The notes below the pieces were generated by a model. That model saw only the letters and a program-made list of their open reading frames with translations. It was not told the origin of the DNA and ran no database searches. Shown here one piece after another: positions 23,951-35,607 of a stretch of 64,000 nucleotides of DNA. Made by a program: the position numbers and the translations under genes. The stretch comes from Lantana camara (lineage: Eukaryota > Streptophyta > Magnoliopsida > Lamiales > Verbenaceae): assembly GCA_037501455.1 (NCBI GenBank), contig CM074858.1, positions 11,396,501-11,460,500 of the forward strand. Direction: 5' to 3'. Numbering within the stretch: the stretch's first letter is position 1; each line of letters begins with the position of its first letter.

Positions 23951-25889
23951 TGTTGGAAAACACGAATTAGAAAGCAGCGAAAATTTAAAAATTTTCCAAC
24001 AAAAGGATCTAGGACTCGCAATCGTGTAACCAAATTCGTAGGGATTAGAAACTTACTTTTTTAATTGTCTTTCTTGAAGCGTTTCAAGCCACCCAAGAAC
24101 GCTCTTCTCGCGGCTTGATCCCCTCTCCTTGGTAAAACTCGAATCTTCAAACTTCTAACTTGAAGCTCTCTAGAGATAGTCCACTAACTTGACTACAATC
24201 TAACTAGTAAGGATGTTAGTTCTCTAGTTAGTGTTTAGGCTTAACCTAGGGTTTTGTTTATCTTGGAGAAAGGATGGTGTTCAACACATGAACCAAAAGA
24301 ATTCTCGATTAGCTCTAAGGGGAGCTCGAGCTCCCCTATATATAGGAAGGGGAGGACCGAAAATCCTAGTCCTTATGGGCTAAGGATTTTGGTCCCTCTC
24401 TCCTATTACTTGATCATCAAGTAATTTTGACTTTGACTTTGAATTCAAATTCAAATCAACTTTCAAGAGAGCTAAAAATATCCAAACTATTTTTGGATAA
24501 TTTTATACTTTATTTATTTAAAATAAATAACTTATTTTATCTAATTAATTAATTCGTAATTAATTAACTAGATTATTTTTCTCCAAAATAAGACTTTCTT
24601 TTTAATTCAAAATTAAACCAAAGTCTATTAAATAATTAACACATTAATTATTTAATCACCAAATAAATATTCACGCACATGCACACGTGTCCATGAAGGA
24701 CATGTGTCACGCACGTGACCAACACGTGTGGTTTCACACGTGTGGAACCCTTTGGCCCGATTAACTCGTTTAATCATTTTATGGCCTCAACTCATGTAAC
24801 CAAGTTGTTGTGTGTGACCCTCTAGGTTCTCAATTCAATTAGCAGTGACCCCAATTAATTAATTCACTAATTAATTAATCGATCCACAGATTAAACGACC
24901 ATAGTCTAGCAACAGGTGTTTAACCCCTAGCTGAATTGGAATGTTCAGATTCGACAAAACCTTTAAGTCATTGATTCATGTGAGATACAATCCTCCTACT
25001 TACTATCTCTCAATCAAGATCTAGGGTAAGGGAATAATCAGAACCCTAATAATCCGGTCTTAAAGCTAAGTGCATTTCATATCCATTTGATCTCAATCCA
25101 AGAAACCCTTTTCTTGATGTCTTGATCTACTGCCTTGGCCAAGGACTCCATATGGCATATGAATGACTTACACAATAATAGATCACCTTGCAAATGCAAG
25201 TGTAGGTTCTTTCTTGATTCTCATTCACTTTCATGAATCACTTGTGCAGCCCCAGCATAAGCCTTGAATCAGTTGTCTAAGGCGACACCCTTTAAAGCTT
25301 ATACCTAAGACTACAGAGTTAACTCATAAAGTGACAAGGAACCTCAAGTCTAAGGATCAATTAATCACATCAATGACTCGTGAGATATTTCTTAATCTGG
25401 AAGTTTCCATTTCCTGAAATAGAAAATTCCTTTCCCATTTAGGAATGTTCTCACACGGGGCACCTCAGTGAACTTACTTATTGAAGTAAGCACCCTCATG
25501 TATCACGCACGTATCAACTATACACTTTTCACCTCCATGAAACAAGGTGGTCCTTCTTAAGGGCGTGATCCCACAAGCAAGCCTTAGAGGAGTCAGGCTG
25601 ACACTCCCACTGTCGGTAGGACTCATCGGCTTGGAGTATTTTACTAATCATGACTTATGTAATATAGGGCTCGTTTCATGAACCATTTCACCTAAATGGT
25701 AGAGTCCTAAAGTCATCAGGATTAGGTGAGTTCTCATATATGCACAACTAAAGTAAACGCATACCAAACAAGAGCATATAAAGAAGTGTTGCCTTAATAC
25801 ATTATTTTATTCAAAAATTGTCTGTGATTACAATAAGAAAAATCACAAAGCGGATATACAATCGGCTTTCTAGGGCACTATTCCTAACA
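23951..25889 (-). mobile_element. Copia-type LTR (family T), minus orientation
   Basis: 1939 bp, TG...CA, starting TGTTAGGAATAGTGCCCTA and ending GTGTTTTCCAACA on the minus strand. It matches the LTR at 49828-51767 in the opposite orientation. A TATA-like CCTATATATAGG lies at about 24336-24347. The flanks do not form a target duplication, in line with this being one LTR of a larger broken element whose primer site remains at 23937-23949. Confidence 0.8.
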
Positions 25890-26581
25890 ATTACTACCAA
25901 GTGCATATTCAAGAATTGAATCTTCGAACTGTGGTGGTAGAAAGGATAGAAAATTGGATTGCAGGATGAAGACTGAGTAATTATTGAAGTAAATACATAC
26001 GTCAAGCATTCGAGGATTGACATTTTGGTTAGAAGGGATTCCGATCAAAGAATCAAATATTAAATCAAGTCACTGCCATTAAAGTTTTCTAAGACCATGG
26101 TGAACGGTACACCTAAACATGCATATCACGTGTAATATATTTTATTATCACTACGTATGGTTCTTTGTATTGATAAATTGCTTTTATATGACTAGTTGGT
26201 ATATTTGACTTCTTCTACTTGTTCATTACGTGAAGTTCTGTGTGAATGTTTATTACTTATTGTATAATTATTTTTAATATAATTATAATGTTATAATAAA
26301 TAAATAAAATATGATAATATCAAATTAGTATAAAAAGTAGTAGTTTAAGTAAAAATTAAAAAATATTAAAAAACAAAAAAAATTGAAATTAGGTGAGAGG
26401 AAAAAAAGAATTAAGGATAAATAAGTAAATAAATAAAAAAGAAATGAATTTGAGAGTCCTGAAAGCGGTTAATTAAACAGAATGCTACGTGGGTAGAATT
26501 CATATTCAAAAAATAAAGAAAAAGAAAAAAAAAAAAAAAAAAAAAAAAAGACCATGATCCCCCAGAATATTGAAAATTAAA
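25890..26581. other. Unassigned non-coding DNA and end of block B
   Basis: Positions 25890-26250 have no match elsewhere in the window that I can see. About 26250-26400 resumes homology with block B'. A poly-A run lies at about 26527-26549. No gene is seen. Confidence 0.45.
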
Positions 26582-26795
26582 ATTTGGTACCACTTAATCA
26601 AATAATTATATTTACACCCCTTCATGAATTCAATAATACATTACACACCCAAAAGAAGCCAATTTTTTGGTATATTTTTAAATTCACGAGGGGATATAAA
26701 TATAATTATTAAATTCACGAGAGCATATAAATGTAATTATTAAATTTATAAGGGGATGTAAATATAATTATTTGAATAAATAGTATCAAATTATA
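26582..26795. repeat. Foldback MITE-like repeat
   Basis: The two ends are long imperfect inverted repeats (a left end around CAAATAATTATATTTACACC and a right end matching it inverted). Between them a motif of about 37 bp, with GGGGATATAAATATAATTATT, recurs three times. Non-coding; target duplication not resolved. Confidence 0.5.
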
Positions 26796-27262
26796 GTTCT
26801 TTATATTCTGTTACTGTCTAAATTTAATTTTCATCTGCCAATTTCCGTAAGAGTTTTCACTTTCCAAATCAGACTAAGGCAGGATAGACCCATTTACTTG
26901 TTTAACTTTGTCTAGTCATATATAAGTTCTACGTCGTGTAGTTATTCATTGGAAAATAATTTCGCGTTGAAGACATCATGTGCTCGTAGAAACGTGTTCC
27001 CTGTGCATGCCCATGAGAAAAACGACGTCGAATGTCCAAGTTCAAGGGCAAGGCAACTATATTCACTACCCTTTTTCTTTTTCTTACAATAATTGTCTTC
27101 CAATACTTTGTTATCCAAAAGAATCAAGTTTCCCCATTATTTTCTCCAAACAATTTAATTACAAAATATATATGAAGTACAAACTCTGTCTCAAAATTCG
27201 TAATATATATATCGAATATATTTATCTACGAGAAATGTATCTTATAAAGATATGAAATATTT
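26796..27262. other. Intergenic DNA, nothing recognised
   Basis: AT-rich DNA with short chance ORFs only. Confidence 0.4.
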
Positions 27263-27386
27263 GACATAATTACTTTTTTTTTTTTTTTTTTTTATTTTTA
27301 ACACGCACACCCCAAGTGGCCCAAGGGATTCGAACCCCGAACCTTGCCTTCGAGAAATAACTCTCAGACCACTTGAGCATATTTTA
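27263..27386 (-). mobile_element. tRNA-derived SINE
   Basis: On the minus strand a tRNA-like head has an A box (TGCTCAAGTGGTCTGAGAG) and a B box (GGGTTCGAATCCC), followed by a short body and an A-rich tail that appears as a T-run at about 27272-27292 on the + strand. The 10-bp duplication ACATAATTAC brackets it (left copy at about 27263, right copy at about 27386). The tRNA-like part lacks a proper acceptor stem pairing and CCA context, so it is a SINE and not a tRNA gene. Confidence 0.75.
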
Positions 27387-27650
27387 CATAATTACGTTCA
27401 TAGTTATCCCTTAAAACATTCTATTCAGGTGATCAGGCTTAGGAACTTTTCCCTGGAAATATTCCCCACGTTTCTGCATGTGTATACGTGCAATTTCTTG
27501 TTTTGGTAGCAAAGTAGCTTATAAAGATAGATTCCTCCATACAAATGCATGTATATATAACGCACAAAGGCACATGATCCATTGCATCATCTTCTTCTTG
27601 CTGTCTTGCATTATATATATACAAATTTTCATATATACGTACAAACATCA
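27387..27650 (+). promoter_or_regulatory. Upstream region of lipase 2 with TATA-like sequence
   Basis: TATATATA occurs at about 27552-27559 and again near 27613, about 100 and 40 bp before the ATG. The first gives a reasonable leader. The SINE lies just upstream. Confidence 0.4.
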
Positions 27651-30261
27651 ATGGCTCCTAACGAGGACACGACCGTCAAGAAGTACCTCGTCTTGGAACC
27701 TCAAGAAGCAAGCCTTTCCGGCATTTTCCGAGTCCTGATTTCTGGCGATGCCGAGGGGAAAGATTTCATTAAAATCTTCCCAGCAGAGACGACGGTCCTC
27801 GAGGATAAATGTCTTATTGTTCTCTCCTTGTTGGTACAAAAGCTGCTTCGATGCTGCGAGTGGCGATTGTCGAAGCTCGGATCGAAGTACGAGACGTGCC
27901 TCAACATCGTTGGAAATAAAGCCAACTTTGCGGTGTTCTTAAAGAGCTTCTTGAGAGGTATTTTAGATTGATTTGGTCAGAAATATATATGTGCAATCAA
28001 AGAGTGTAATGTATGTATGGTTTTTATGTTGCAGGGGAGAAATTGGTGTGGCCCGACAAGGATTCGGCCAGTTATTTGTCAGTGATTGGGTTTCTTGACC
28101 AGAGGGTGGAATTGGACAAGAACATCGAACCAGGGTGTAATAATAAGTATTATGCAACTCTTTGTGCCATGGCATCCAAATTGGCCTATGAGAACAATGA
28201 GTTCATACGACTCACTGTTGAAAAAACATGGAAGGTATATTTTTTTTTAAGACTAAATTTGAGAAATTTCATATATTATCGGATTAAACTTGAGCAAGAC
28301 CCAAAACATCCGACAAAATTGAGAAATTTCCATTTTTTTTTTTGGGTCCAAATTATGTATTTCATCTTCTCTTTCATTCATTCAATCATACACAACATCA
28401 AATGTATTGGTAATTAATCAAAATTTAAAAAAAGAATTGCATAACAATAGACTTGGCGTGTGCGTAAGTGAAAAAGAAAATAAAACACAAATTAAAACTA
28501 AAATAAGAAATTCAAAACCCAAACTTCCTAAATAGGTTCTTACCTAACGTATAGATATAAATCTAATTATTTATTAAATTACTTTTATAAAGAGATTTGC
28601 ACTTGCTAAAACTCACTTTTGACATACCTTGTACAGATGGAATTGGTAGGACAAGGAGCATATAGCTTCCGAAACGGTAAGAATTAAGACATGATGAAGT
28701 ACCCCGAATGATAATTATATCTTAATTCCTCAAAAAACATATTAATTAACCTAAAATCTCATCACTTATAACATTGCACCAGAACAACTCAACAGAGATT
28801 CAACACAGGCCTTCATGTTCCAAGACAAAAGCACCAATCCAGACACAATCATTGTAGCCTTCCGAGGCACAGAACCCTTCAACACATCTGACTGGAGTTC
28901 AGACTGCGACATATCATGGTACAAGCTGCAAGGCATCAAGGGCCGAGTTCACCGCGGTTTCATCACGGCCCTCGGAATGAAATCAGACGGGACGTGGCCG
29001 CCAAACTCCACGGAAGCCGATAATCAAAATCGTTACGCTTACAACACCATAACGGAAGAGCTAAAAGGGCATCTCCGGAACAACCCTACGGCTAAGATTG
29101 TGGTGACGGGACATAGCCTTGGCGGGGCGCTGGCGGTTCTCTTCCCTGCAGTTCTTGCACTGCACAATGAGGTTGAGATACTACAAAGGCTAGAAGCGGT
29201 GTACACGTTCGGACAACCTAGGGTTGGAGATCAGAAATTCGGGATGTTCATGAAAGGGCAGTTCGAACACTATGGAATCGGATATTATAGATTTGTGTAT
29301 AACTATGATGTTGTGCCGAGAGTGCCTTTTGATTGCTCCGAGCTGACGTTTAAGCACTTCGGGAAATGCATCTACATCAACAGCCTTTATGAAGCTGAGG
29401 TAATTTCTGCTATTTACATCTAATCTACACCACTGGGGAAAATGCAATATTACAGTTGGCACCCCTAAAGATGAAAATTAATCTTACAGTATACACCTAG
29501 TCAGCTTGGAGAATATTATAAAATATTAGAAAAACACCCCTTCAAGAGTTTTTCCCCCTAATTCTGTAAACTAACTAGGTGTTCATCTATACTATTGTAT
29601 TAGCATGAATAGTGTATAAAAATCGTGTTGATGTCTTCTACTTTTGCACTAGAAATACCGTGTCTTCTGCTTTTGGACTCTTAGAAACCGTGAGGGGTTG
29701 AAACCCGTTTTGGTGTCTTCTACTTTTTTTTTTTGACTCTTAAAAATTATTTTTGACTCTAGGATTCTTTTCACGTTAATCTTTTCCATATTTTTCTTCT
29801 ACTTTTGGGCTCTTAAAAACTATTTTCCACTCTTAGATTCTTTTTAAAATCTTTTCTTACACACGCATTAAGTGTGCACAATCAATTACTAGTGTAATAT
29901 AAATTTTAATATTACCATATAAAAAAAAACTGTAATATTACCATATTTCCGTGTGATTAACCCTAATTCGAAGTATCGAAGGACAAATTAATTCTCCCAT
30001 GATCATATATATATAATGAGACAGATTGTTGAGGAAGAGCCTCTGAAGAATTACTTTGCGTGGGGAGCTTCATTTGTTAGCAAGAGGGCAGATGTAGTGT
30101 GGGAGGTGGTGAGAAGCTTTGTTCTTCCCCACATGTTCGGACCAGATTACAAGGAATCTTTGCTGCAACAAATGTTTAGGATGTTTGGTCTCATCTTCCC
30201 AGGTGTACCTGCTCATGGGCCACAAGATTACATTAATGCTACTCGATTGGCTTATTATTGA
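27651..30261 (+). CDS. Lipase 2: class-3 triacylglycerol lipase, OBL1-like
   Basis: Five exons: 27651-27957, 28035-28234, 28637-28676, 28783-29399 and 30025-30261, with GT-AG introns in phases 1, 0, 1, 0, giving 466 aa. It has the same role and architecture as lipase 1: a hydrophobic N-terminal stretch (about 54-66, CLIVLSLLVQKLL), AFRGTEPF (208-215), GHSLGG with Ser294, FGQPRVGD, Asp358 in YDVVPRVP and His452 in PAHGPQDY. It is clearly related to lipase 1 but diverged through most of its length, and it lacks the short C-terminal tail of that protein. Introns 1 and 3 are short (77 and 106 bp); intron 4 is longer here (625 against 235 bp). All catalytic residues are present and no break is seen. 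The ATG at 27651 is the first in frame and aligns with the lipase 1 start region. Confidence 0.93.
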
Positions 30262-30894
30262 TTGCACCAACTTAATTAGTGACAATATTAGCAGTCAATA
30301 AATAATTATGTGATCAATTATATCAAGTTAAATTGATCAATTACATATGCATGTACACGTTTTTAGTTGTTTATTAACATATTCTGTGTAATATCGAACG
30401 ATTTGATCATATTATACAGTGTTAAATAATGTGTGAATATTTATGACACAGAGTCCGACACATCCTTATTTATCATTAGAGGCCTATTCGTAAAAATGTT
30501 CCTTTATTTATTTTGTCTTTTTTTTCTAAATTTTTCTAATTTATGAATAAAAATAACTATAATAAAGTCAATATTCTAAAGACAATAAAACCCTATTTTT
30601 AGATTTCCATGTCAAAGTGAAATATAGTATTTCATTATTTATCTTCGAATTATACCTCTTGGACTTGGAAAAGTAACTTTCCTCATCATGCTTGGGGACA
30701 AAGAGATGTCTCAAGTTGAAGTATAGTACGACTTCTCACTTGTCAGATATATTAGGTCATATGGGATTCCCCGTTCTCTCCCCCGATCTTTTCGCTCAAG
30801 ATTGTGAAGACAAGTGCTCAGAAATTAAACAAAAAATACATAATTAAAGACCAATAAAGCTAAAGCTAGGGTAATTGGACTTTTTAGGAAACAA
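30262..30894. other. Downstream of lipase 2, nothing recognised
   Basis: AT-rich DNA; the first part is the likely 3' UTR of lipase 2. Confidence 0.4.
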
Positions 30895-31293
30895 CTAAAT
30901 TAAAACACCACCACAGTTGAAACAACCTCCTCCACCGCCGCAACCGGCCGCCATATCTTCCACTGCCTCTATATTTGTTACCACAGTCTCTGCGAAAGCC
31001 TCCACCTCCATAAGAACTGTCGTTGTACCTGGCCCCAATGCCTTTGTATCCGCTGCCTCGTCTTTCCTGGACGAATGATCCATCAGGTCCGGTGATGTTA
31101 GCCGACTTAGTGTAGCCATCGGTAACAACCTCGACGACCTACTCGACTTTCTCGCCATCAACGAGGGTACGAAAGCCGTCGGATTTGATGGCGCATTGAT
31201 GAACAAAAACATCCTTGGTCCCATGCATCGCTGGGGGTTAATTAGAAATCCAAATCCTTTTTGTTCGTTAAACCACTTCACAGTCCCCTTCAT
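30895..31293 (-). pseudogene. Cold-shock domain / glycine-rich protein (GRP2-like) pseudogene
   Basis: The ATG at 31293 opens MKGTVKWFNEQKGFGF, the RNP1-bearing start of a cold-shock domain, an RNA-binding fold. Soon after, the frame is lost: the next family blocks (DVFVHQCAIKSDGFRTLVDGE, then ITGPDG) are in another frame and contain a TAG. The C-terminal Gly-rich part and the start of a CCHC zinc knuckle (CFNCGG) lie in yet another frame, where the sequence stops before the knuckle is complete. No intron is visible. Plant CSP/GRP2 proteins normally continue with further Gly-rich and zinc-knuckle repeats. At least two frameshifts, one stop and a truncated end make it dead. Confidence 0.85.
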
Positions 31294-31937
31294 CCCATTG
31301 GTGCAAAACCCTAACTTTCTCTATCTACAATTCTCTCACACTGAATATCTTTTGTGCGGTATTAGCTAGGTTTTATCCAACAATATATTTGCGGTTGGAG
31401 CCTTGGAGGTCACCTAAATAATTCTTTGACATCATTAAGGGAAAATTTCAAAAATGGTATATACCAACTCCACCAATTCAGCAAATTTGCCATAATAACT
31501 TTTCCGGTGACAAAATTATCCCGCATCTTCCCAAAAGTTACAATTTAATGCACATTTTCGCCGAAGACCCGAAATGAAATCCACACTTTGACACCTAAGA
31601 TTCCGTAACGAGTAGATACTTCCGCAGGAGCATAATCTATTTTCTACAGCACCCACAACTAAAAAGAATAAAGAATGCGCTACCGCTCCCCACTCTCTCA
31701 GATAGGGTACAATACATAAAGATTGATTTTCGTTGATCGGGTCGAGCACATAGGCAAGAGCCTATTCTCACTTAGGGGAACTGAGCCAAAACAATCGAAT
31801 TAATGGAAAATCATCCGCTATCGGAAAACCGCTCTGGTTTCATAAAACCCTGTCTGACGTGTCTTTAACTCCTATGTGGCCAAAATGGGCTTGTCACATA
31901 CGAAAATTTTGCCAAGTTGCAACTTACGTGGACTTAC
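31294..31937. repeat. Pseudogene 5' flank and a diverged copy of repeat R
   Basis: The first about 100 bp could derive from the 5' UTR of the cold-shock gene. From about 31441 the sequence resembles repeat R (GGGAAAATTTCAAAAATGG, ATACCAACTCC, TTTCCGGTGAC) but is more diverged than the other copies. No gene is seen. Confidence 0.4.
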
Positions 31938-32099
31938 TGTGACGCCCCGTTTCTTCGGCAATCCAGGTACGGCGTCATGGGAGAGTTTAACTCCGTATTT
32001 TTTGTGAATTATGTGGCTTTGTATGCTTTAAGTGTCAACGTGTAATTTATTTTAAGTTATGTGTGCTTTAGAATTTAATTACACTACTAGAAATCTATC

Positions 32100-32830
32100 A
32101 TATAGCAACAGAAATTTAGCAACGGAAATTATTCGTTGCTATTTAGCAATGAAAATAGCAACGGACAACAAATTCGTGGCAAAATGTTGTAGCAACGGAA
32201 TTTTCGTTGCTAAATTCGTTGCTATATATGGAAAAAAAATAGCGACGAATTTTTTGTTGCTAAAATTAAATAATACAAAAAATAAATAAATTTGCATATA
32301 TAGCAACGGAATATTCGTTGCTATTTCAATTAAAAATAAATATTTAATAAAAATATTTAGCTATGGATATTTTCGTTGCTATAAATAATTGATTAAAAAT
32401 TTTAATAAAATATTTACATTTTAGCAACGAAAAATCCGTTGCTCTTGAAAAAAAAAACTAATAAAAAATAATACATAATAAAAAATATTAGCAACGAAAA
32501 ATCCGTTGCTATAAAAATATAATTTAAAAAATTAATAAAATATTTATAATTTAACAATGGATTTTCCGTTGCTATATGGAATAAAATAGTAGTAAAAATA
32601 AAAAAATAATAAAAAATATTACCAACGAAAAATCCGTTGCTATAAAGAATTAATTAAAAAATTAATAAAATATTTATAATTTAGCAACGAAAAATTCGTT
32701 GCTATAAATAGTTAAATAAAAATTAATAGAATATTTATAATTTAGCAACGAAAAATCCGTTGCTATAAATATTTGATTAAAAATTAATAGAATATTTATA
32801 ATTTAACAACAAAAATTCCGTTGCTATTTA
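32100..32830. repeat. Left subterminal repeats of CACTA-2
   Basis: At least a dozen direct and inverted copies of the TAGCAACGAAAAATCCGTTGCTA class, spaced about 60-80 bp apart. This is the same arrangement as CACTA-1 but with a different motif. Confidence 0.85.
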
Positions 32831-34235
32831 GATTGTAATATTTTTATATTGATAAAAAAAATTGATTAAAATATCTTGATTTATATAGTTTAATATACAT
32901 ATAAATATAACTATACATACACACGTCCATATACATATGAATGTTAGATCATTATTACTAAATAGCGCTATTTAAACTTCCATCCTTATTCTTTCACGCT
33001 CTCTCACATCACACATCCATACAGATATGAATGTTAGATCATTACACTGACAGCCACCATTTACTTATATAATACATGAATATATGATCATATGTTTGGG
33101 GATTATATAGAATTCATATTTGTATAAAATAACCTTTCATATATAAAAGCCTTGAATATTTTTGTTTGATAGAAAATTTGTATTATTTATAAATTATAAG
33201 GTATAATATACATTATAAATCATTATAAAAAGATGTGCATAACACAATAATTTCTTAAAATTCACATGTAAATACTTCAATATTAAGAGAAAAGTTTTTC
33301 ATTTAACATGTAATGGTTGCATAACACAATAATTTCTTAATATTTAGATATAATTATACAAATTTAAATATAAATTCATTATATTAAAAGAAAACTTCTT
33401 CATTTAACATCTAACGGTTGCGTAACGCAATAATTCCTCAGTATAAAAATATAATTCTATAAATTCAAATATAAATGTTTCGTATTAAGAAAATAATTCT
33501 TTATATTTAGTTATTCAACTACGATTGCTAAATAATATACTAGTTCCTCAAAATGCAGATATTGTTCTACAGATGTATAAGTGAATACTTCATATTGACA
33601 TAAAATTAGTTCTTTATTCAACTACCAACTAAATCTAATTATTTAATTATGTAAACTTGCATCTTTTTTTTATATGTCATAAAAACTTATACTTAAGTTG
33701 ATATTCATTAGTATTTTTACAAATATATACATGCTTGGGGTTTATATAGAATTTAATATTGTATGATATACGAGCTCTATTATCTATTTAATTAATAATG
33801 TATAATATAATGTTAAATATATATTATTTAATTAAACAGAATAATATATAGTATTTAATTAAATTATTTATTATATTTAATACAAATAATCATATTTAAG
33901 CATATTTATATTTTAACAAATAACAAATACTTAAATAAGTAATTCAAGTTACTATGAATATTTGATTGTCATTACAATATAAATCATTAAAATATGTCAT
34001 ATTTGTTTAGTAGTATGATATATTAATTACTTAAAGTACATACATTATAATTAAAAGACAGAAGTGTATATCTAACAATGCTTAATACAATTATCTAGGG
34101 ATATATATGGTTATATTTAATATAAAATCATATTTTAAAAATATACTTATATTTAAACTTAATTTAATAAGTACATAATTAAATTAAGGTATGAATATTG
34201 AATTATTGTTATATATATAAAAAGACCTTAATATA

Positions 34236-34440
34236 CCAATAAGGTAGTTGTCCAAGTTGGTTGGGAGCCCAATATTCTTTCCTGAAGACTCAGGTTCGAG
34301 TCCTGCTTTGCACGATTTATGTCAAATAAATTATGAGCCACCTTAACATGGCTCAGTCGGGTTGGGGTGGTGCGGCCTGGGTCGGGGCTCGGTCGGGCGG
34401 GGTTTGGGTGGCTTAAGCGGTGCCGGACCCCACTAATAAA
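34236..34440 (+). mobile_element. SINE-like tRNA-derived segment inside CACTA-2
   Basis: An A-box-like TTGTCCAAGTTGG and a B box GGTTCGAGTCC are spaced as in a tRNA, followed by a GC-rich body (GGTCGGGGCTCGGTCGGGC) unlike the surrounding AT-rich DNA. No target duplication was resolved. Confidence 0.45.
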
Positions 34441-34479
34441 ATTTTTAATTCATTAGTTTTGAATTTTTACCTTTTGCAA

Positions 34480-34765
34480 CGAAAATTTCGTTGCAAAAAA
34501 TCAAAAAATTAATTAATTATCGGTTGGTTTGCAACGAAAAATCTGTTGCTAAAAAAATTCGTAGTTAAATCCGTTGCTAATGTTCGTGGATAGTAATTCG
34601 TTGCTAAATCCGTTGCTATAAATTCGTTGCTAAATATGTTTCTAATATCCGTTGCTAATAATTCGTTGCTAAATCCGTTGCTATAGATTAGCCATGAGGG
34701 TTATAGCAACAAAAAAATTTCGTTGCTAAATCCGTTGTTAATTTGGCCAAAATTCGTTGCTATAG
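34480..34765. repeat. Right subterminal repeats of CACTA-2
   Basis: Copies of TTCGTTGCTAAATCCGTTGC-type repeats leading into the right terminus, mirroring the left array. Confidence 0.85.
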
Positions 34766-35452
34766 AGCGTTTTTCTAGTAGTGTTAAAATGTTTGGGCTC
34801 AAAGGTCTAATGCTTGAATGTTTAGTGACCTAATTACAATTAAGGTGTTTGGGACCTTTTCGGCCGTCCTGAGATAGGGAATTCAGATTCGAATTCTGAC
34901 CCCTCCATTAGGTTCGATTCGATGATTCGGATTGAATGACATTAACTTTGTATTTTTCTGAGCCAGTTTGATAGCCTACCGCTTTAAAATCCGATTCGAT
35001 CGGAGCAGACCCCATTTTAACCGTCCCTAAAAAGGGCCAATTCCCTTTCTTCCTCCCCATTTCACGCGTAACACAAGGGAGAGAGGGAAGAGAAGAAGAG
35101 AAATCACCCCAAACCTTTCGAGCTCAAGAACTCCGTCCCCGTTCGTCCGATCAACGATCCAAGGTAAGATTTGTGATCCTCTCGTTACGTACTTTGATTT
35201 AATACCTCTTTCGTGCCTCGGTTATGTGTTTATGTGCTATGTGGGGAAGATGATGAATAGTGTCAGGTTTGGAAATTTGTGTGTTTAAGCTCGTTTCAGG
35301 AGCTCTTACTTGCGAAAATGTGATCTACGTGTCGTATATGTCTCGTGGCGTGATTTTTGTGTGATTCGGGGTTGTGGTGTGGGGGGTGTGTGTGTTTTTG
35401 TGTGTTTTGTTCCGCCATGAATGGCGAAACTTTGAGCTTAAGCGAGGGGGGG

Positions 35453-35580
35453 AGGACACGCCCGCGTCTCCCCAGGTATCTTGTGCGAGACACGGTCGTG
35501 TTTGGTTGTGTTGGCGTACCTGTATCGAGACACGGCCGTGTCCCCTTTTCTTCATGGAGGGAGACACGCCCGTGTCTCCC
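35453..35580. repeat. Inverted-repeat cluster in LTR G5 (GACACG-nn-CGTGTC)
   Basis: Four inverted repeats with the form GACACG-nn-CGTGTC lie within 130 bp; the centres are CC, GT, GC and CC, and two are perfect for six or more bases per arm. ORFs across this stretch on both strands come from its symmetry. Confidence 0.8.
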
Positions 35581-35607
35581 TTGTTTTGCTGGACGCCTTT
35601 ACCGAGA

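Larger units (their letters stand above)
17539..26400. repeat. Duplicated block B, copy 1, expanded by insertions
   Basis: Pieces of this region match 54219-55563 in the same order and orientation: 17539-17715 matches 54225-54290 plus 54555-54660, about 21747-22330 matches 54700-55258, and about 26250-26400 matches 55385-55560. Copy 1 is about 9 kb because a class II element, one or two LTRs and about 360 bp of unknown sequence lie between the matching pieces. The matching pieces are non-coding. Confidence 0.75.
32082..34783. mobile_element. CACTA-2: non-autonomous CACTA transposon
   Basis: The termini CACTACTAGAAA and TTTCTAGTAGTG are perfect inverted repeats, and a 3-bp TTA duplication flanks them (32079-32081 and 34784-34786). 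Both ends hold many copies of TAGCAACG(G/A)AA and its inverse TTCGTTGCTA (32100-32830 and 34480-34765). The interior is AT-rich with no transposase; a SINE-like segment lies near its right end. Length 2702 bp. Confidence 0.9.
31938..35607 (+). mobile_element. Giant LTR (family G, copy G5), truncated and split by CACTA-2
   Basis: Starts TGTGACGCCCCG, like the other G-family LTRs, and runs about 970 bp of its own sequence once CACTA-2 (32082-34783) is removed. It is cut at 35607 by another LTR. It ends in the inverted-repeat cluster that lies about 0.8-1.0 kb into every G-family copy. A TSD cannot be tested. Confidence 0.65.

Noticed and set aside
27310..27380. Functional tRNA gene
   Set aside because: A and B boxes are present, but the stems do not form properly and an A-tail plus target duplications show a SINE.
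34240..34312. Functional tRNA gene
   Set aside because: Box motifs only; no credible acceptor stem; embedded in a transposon.
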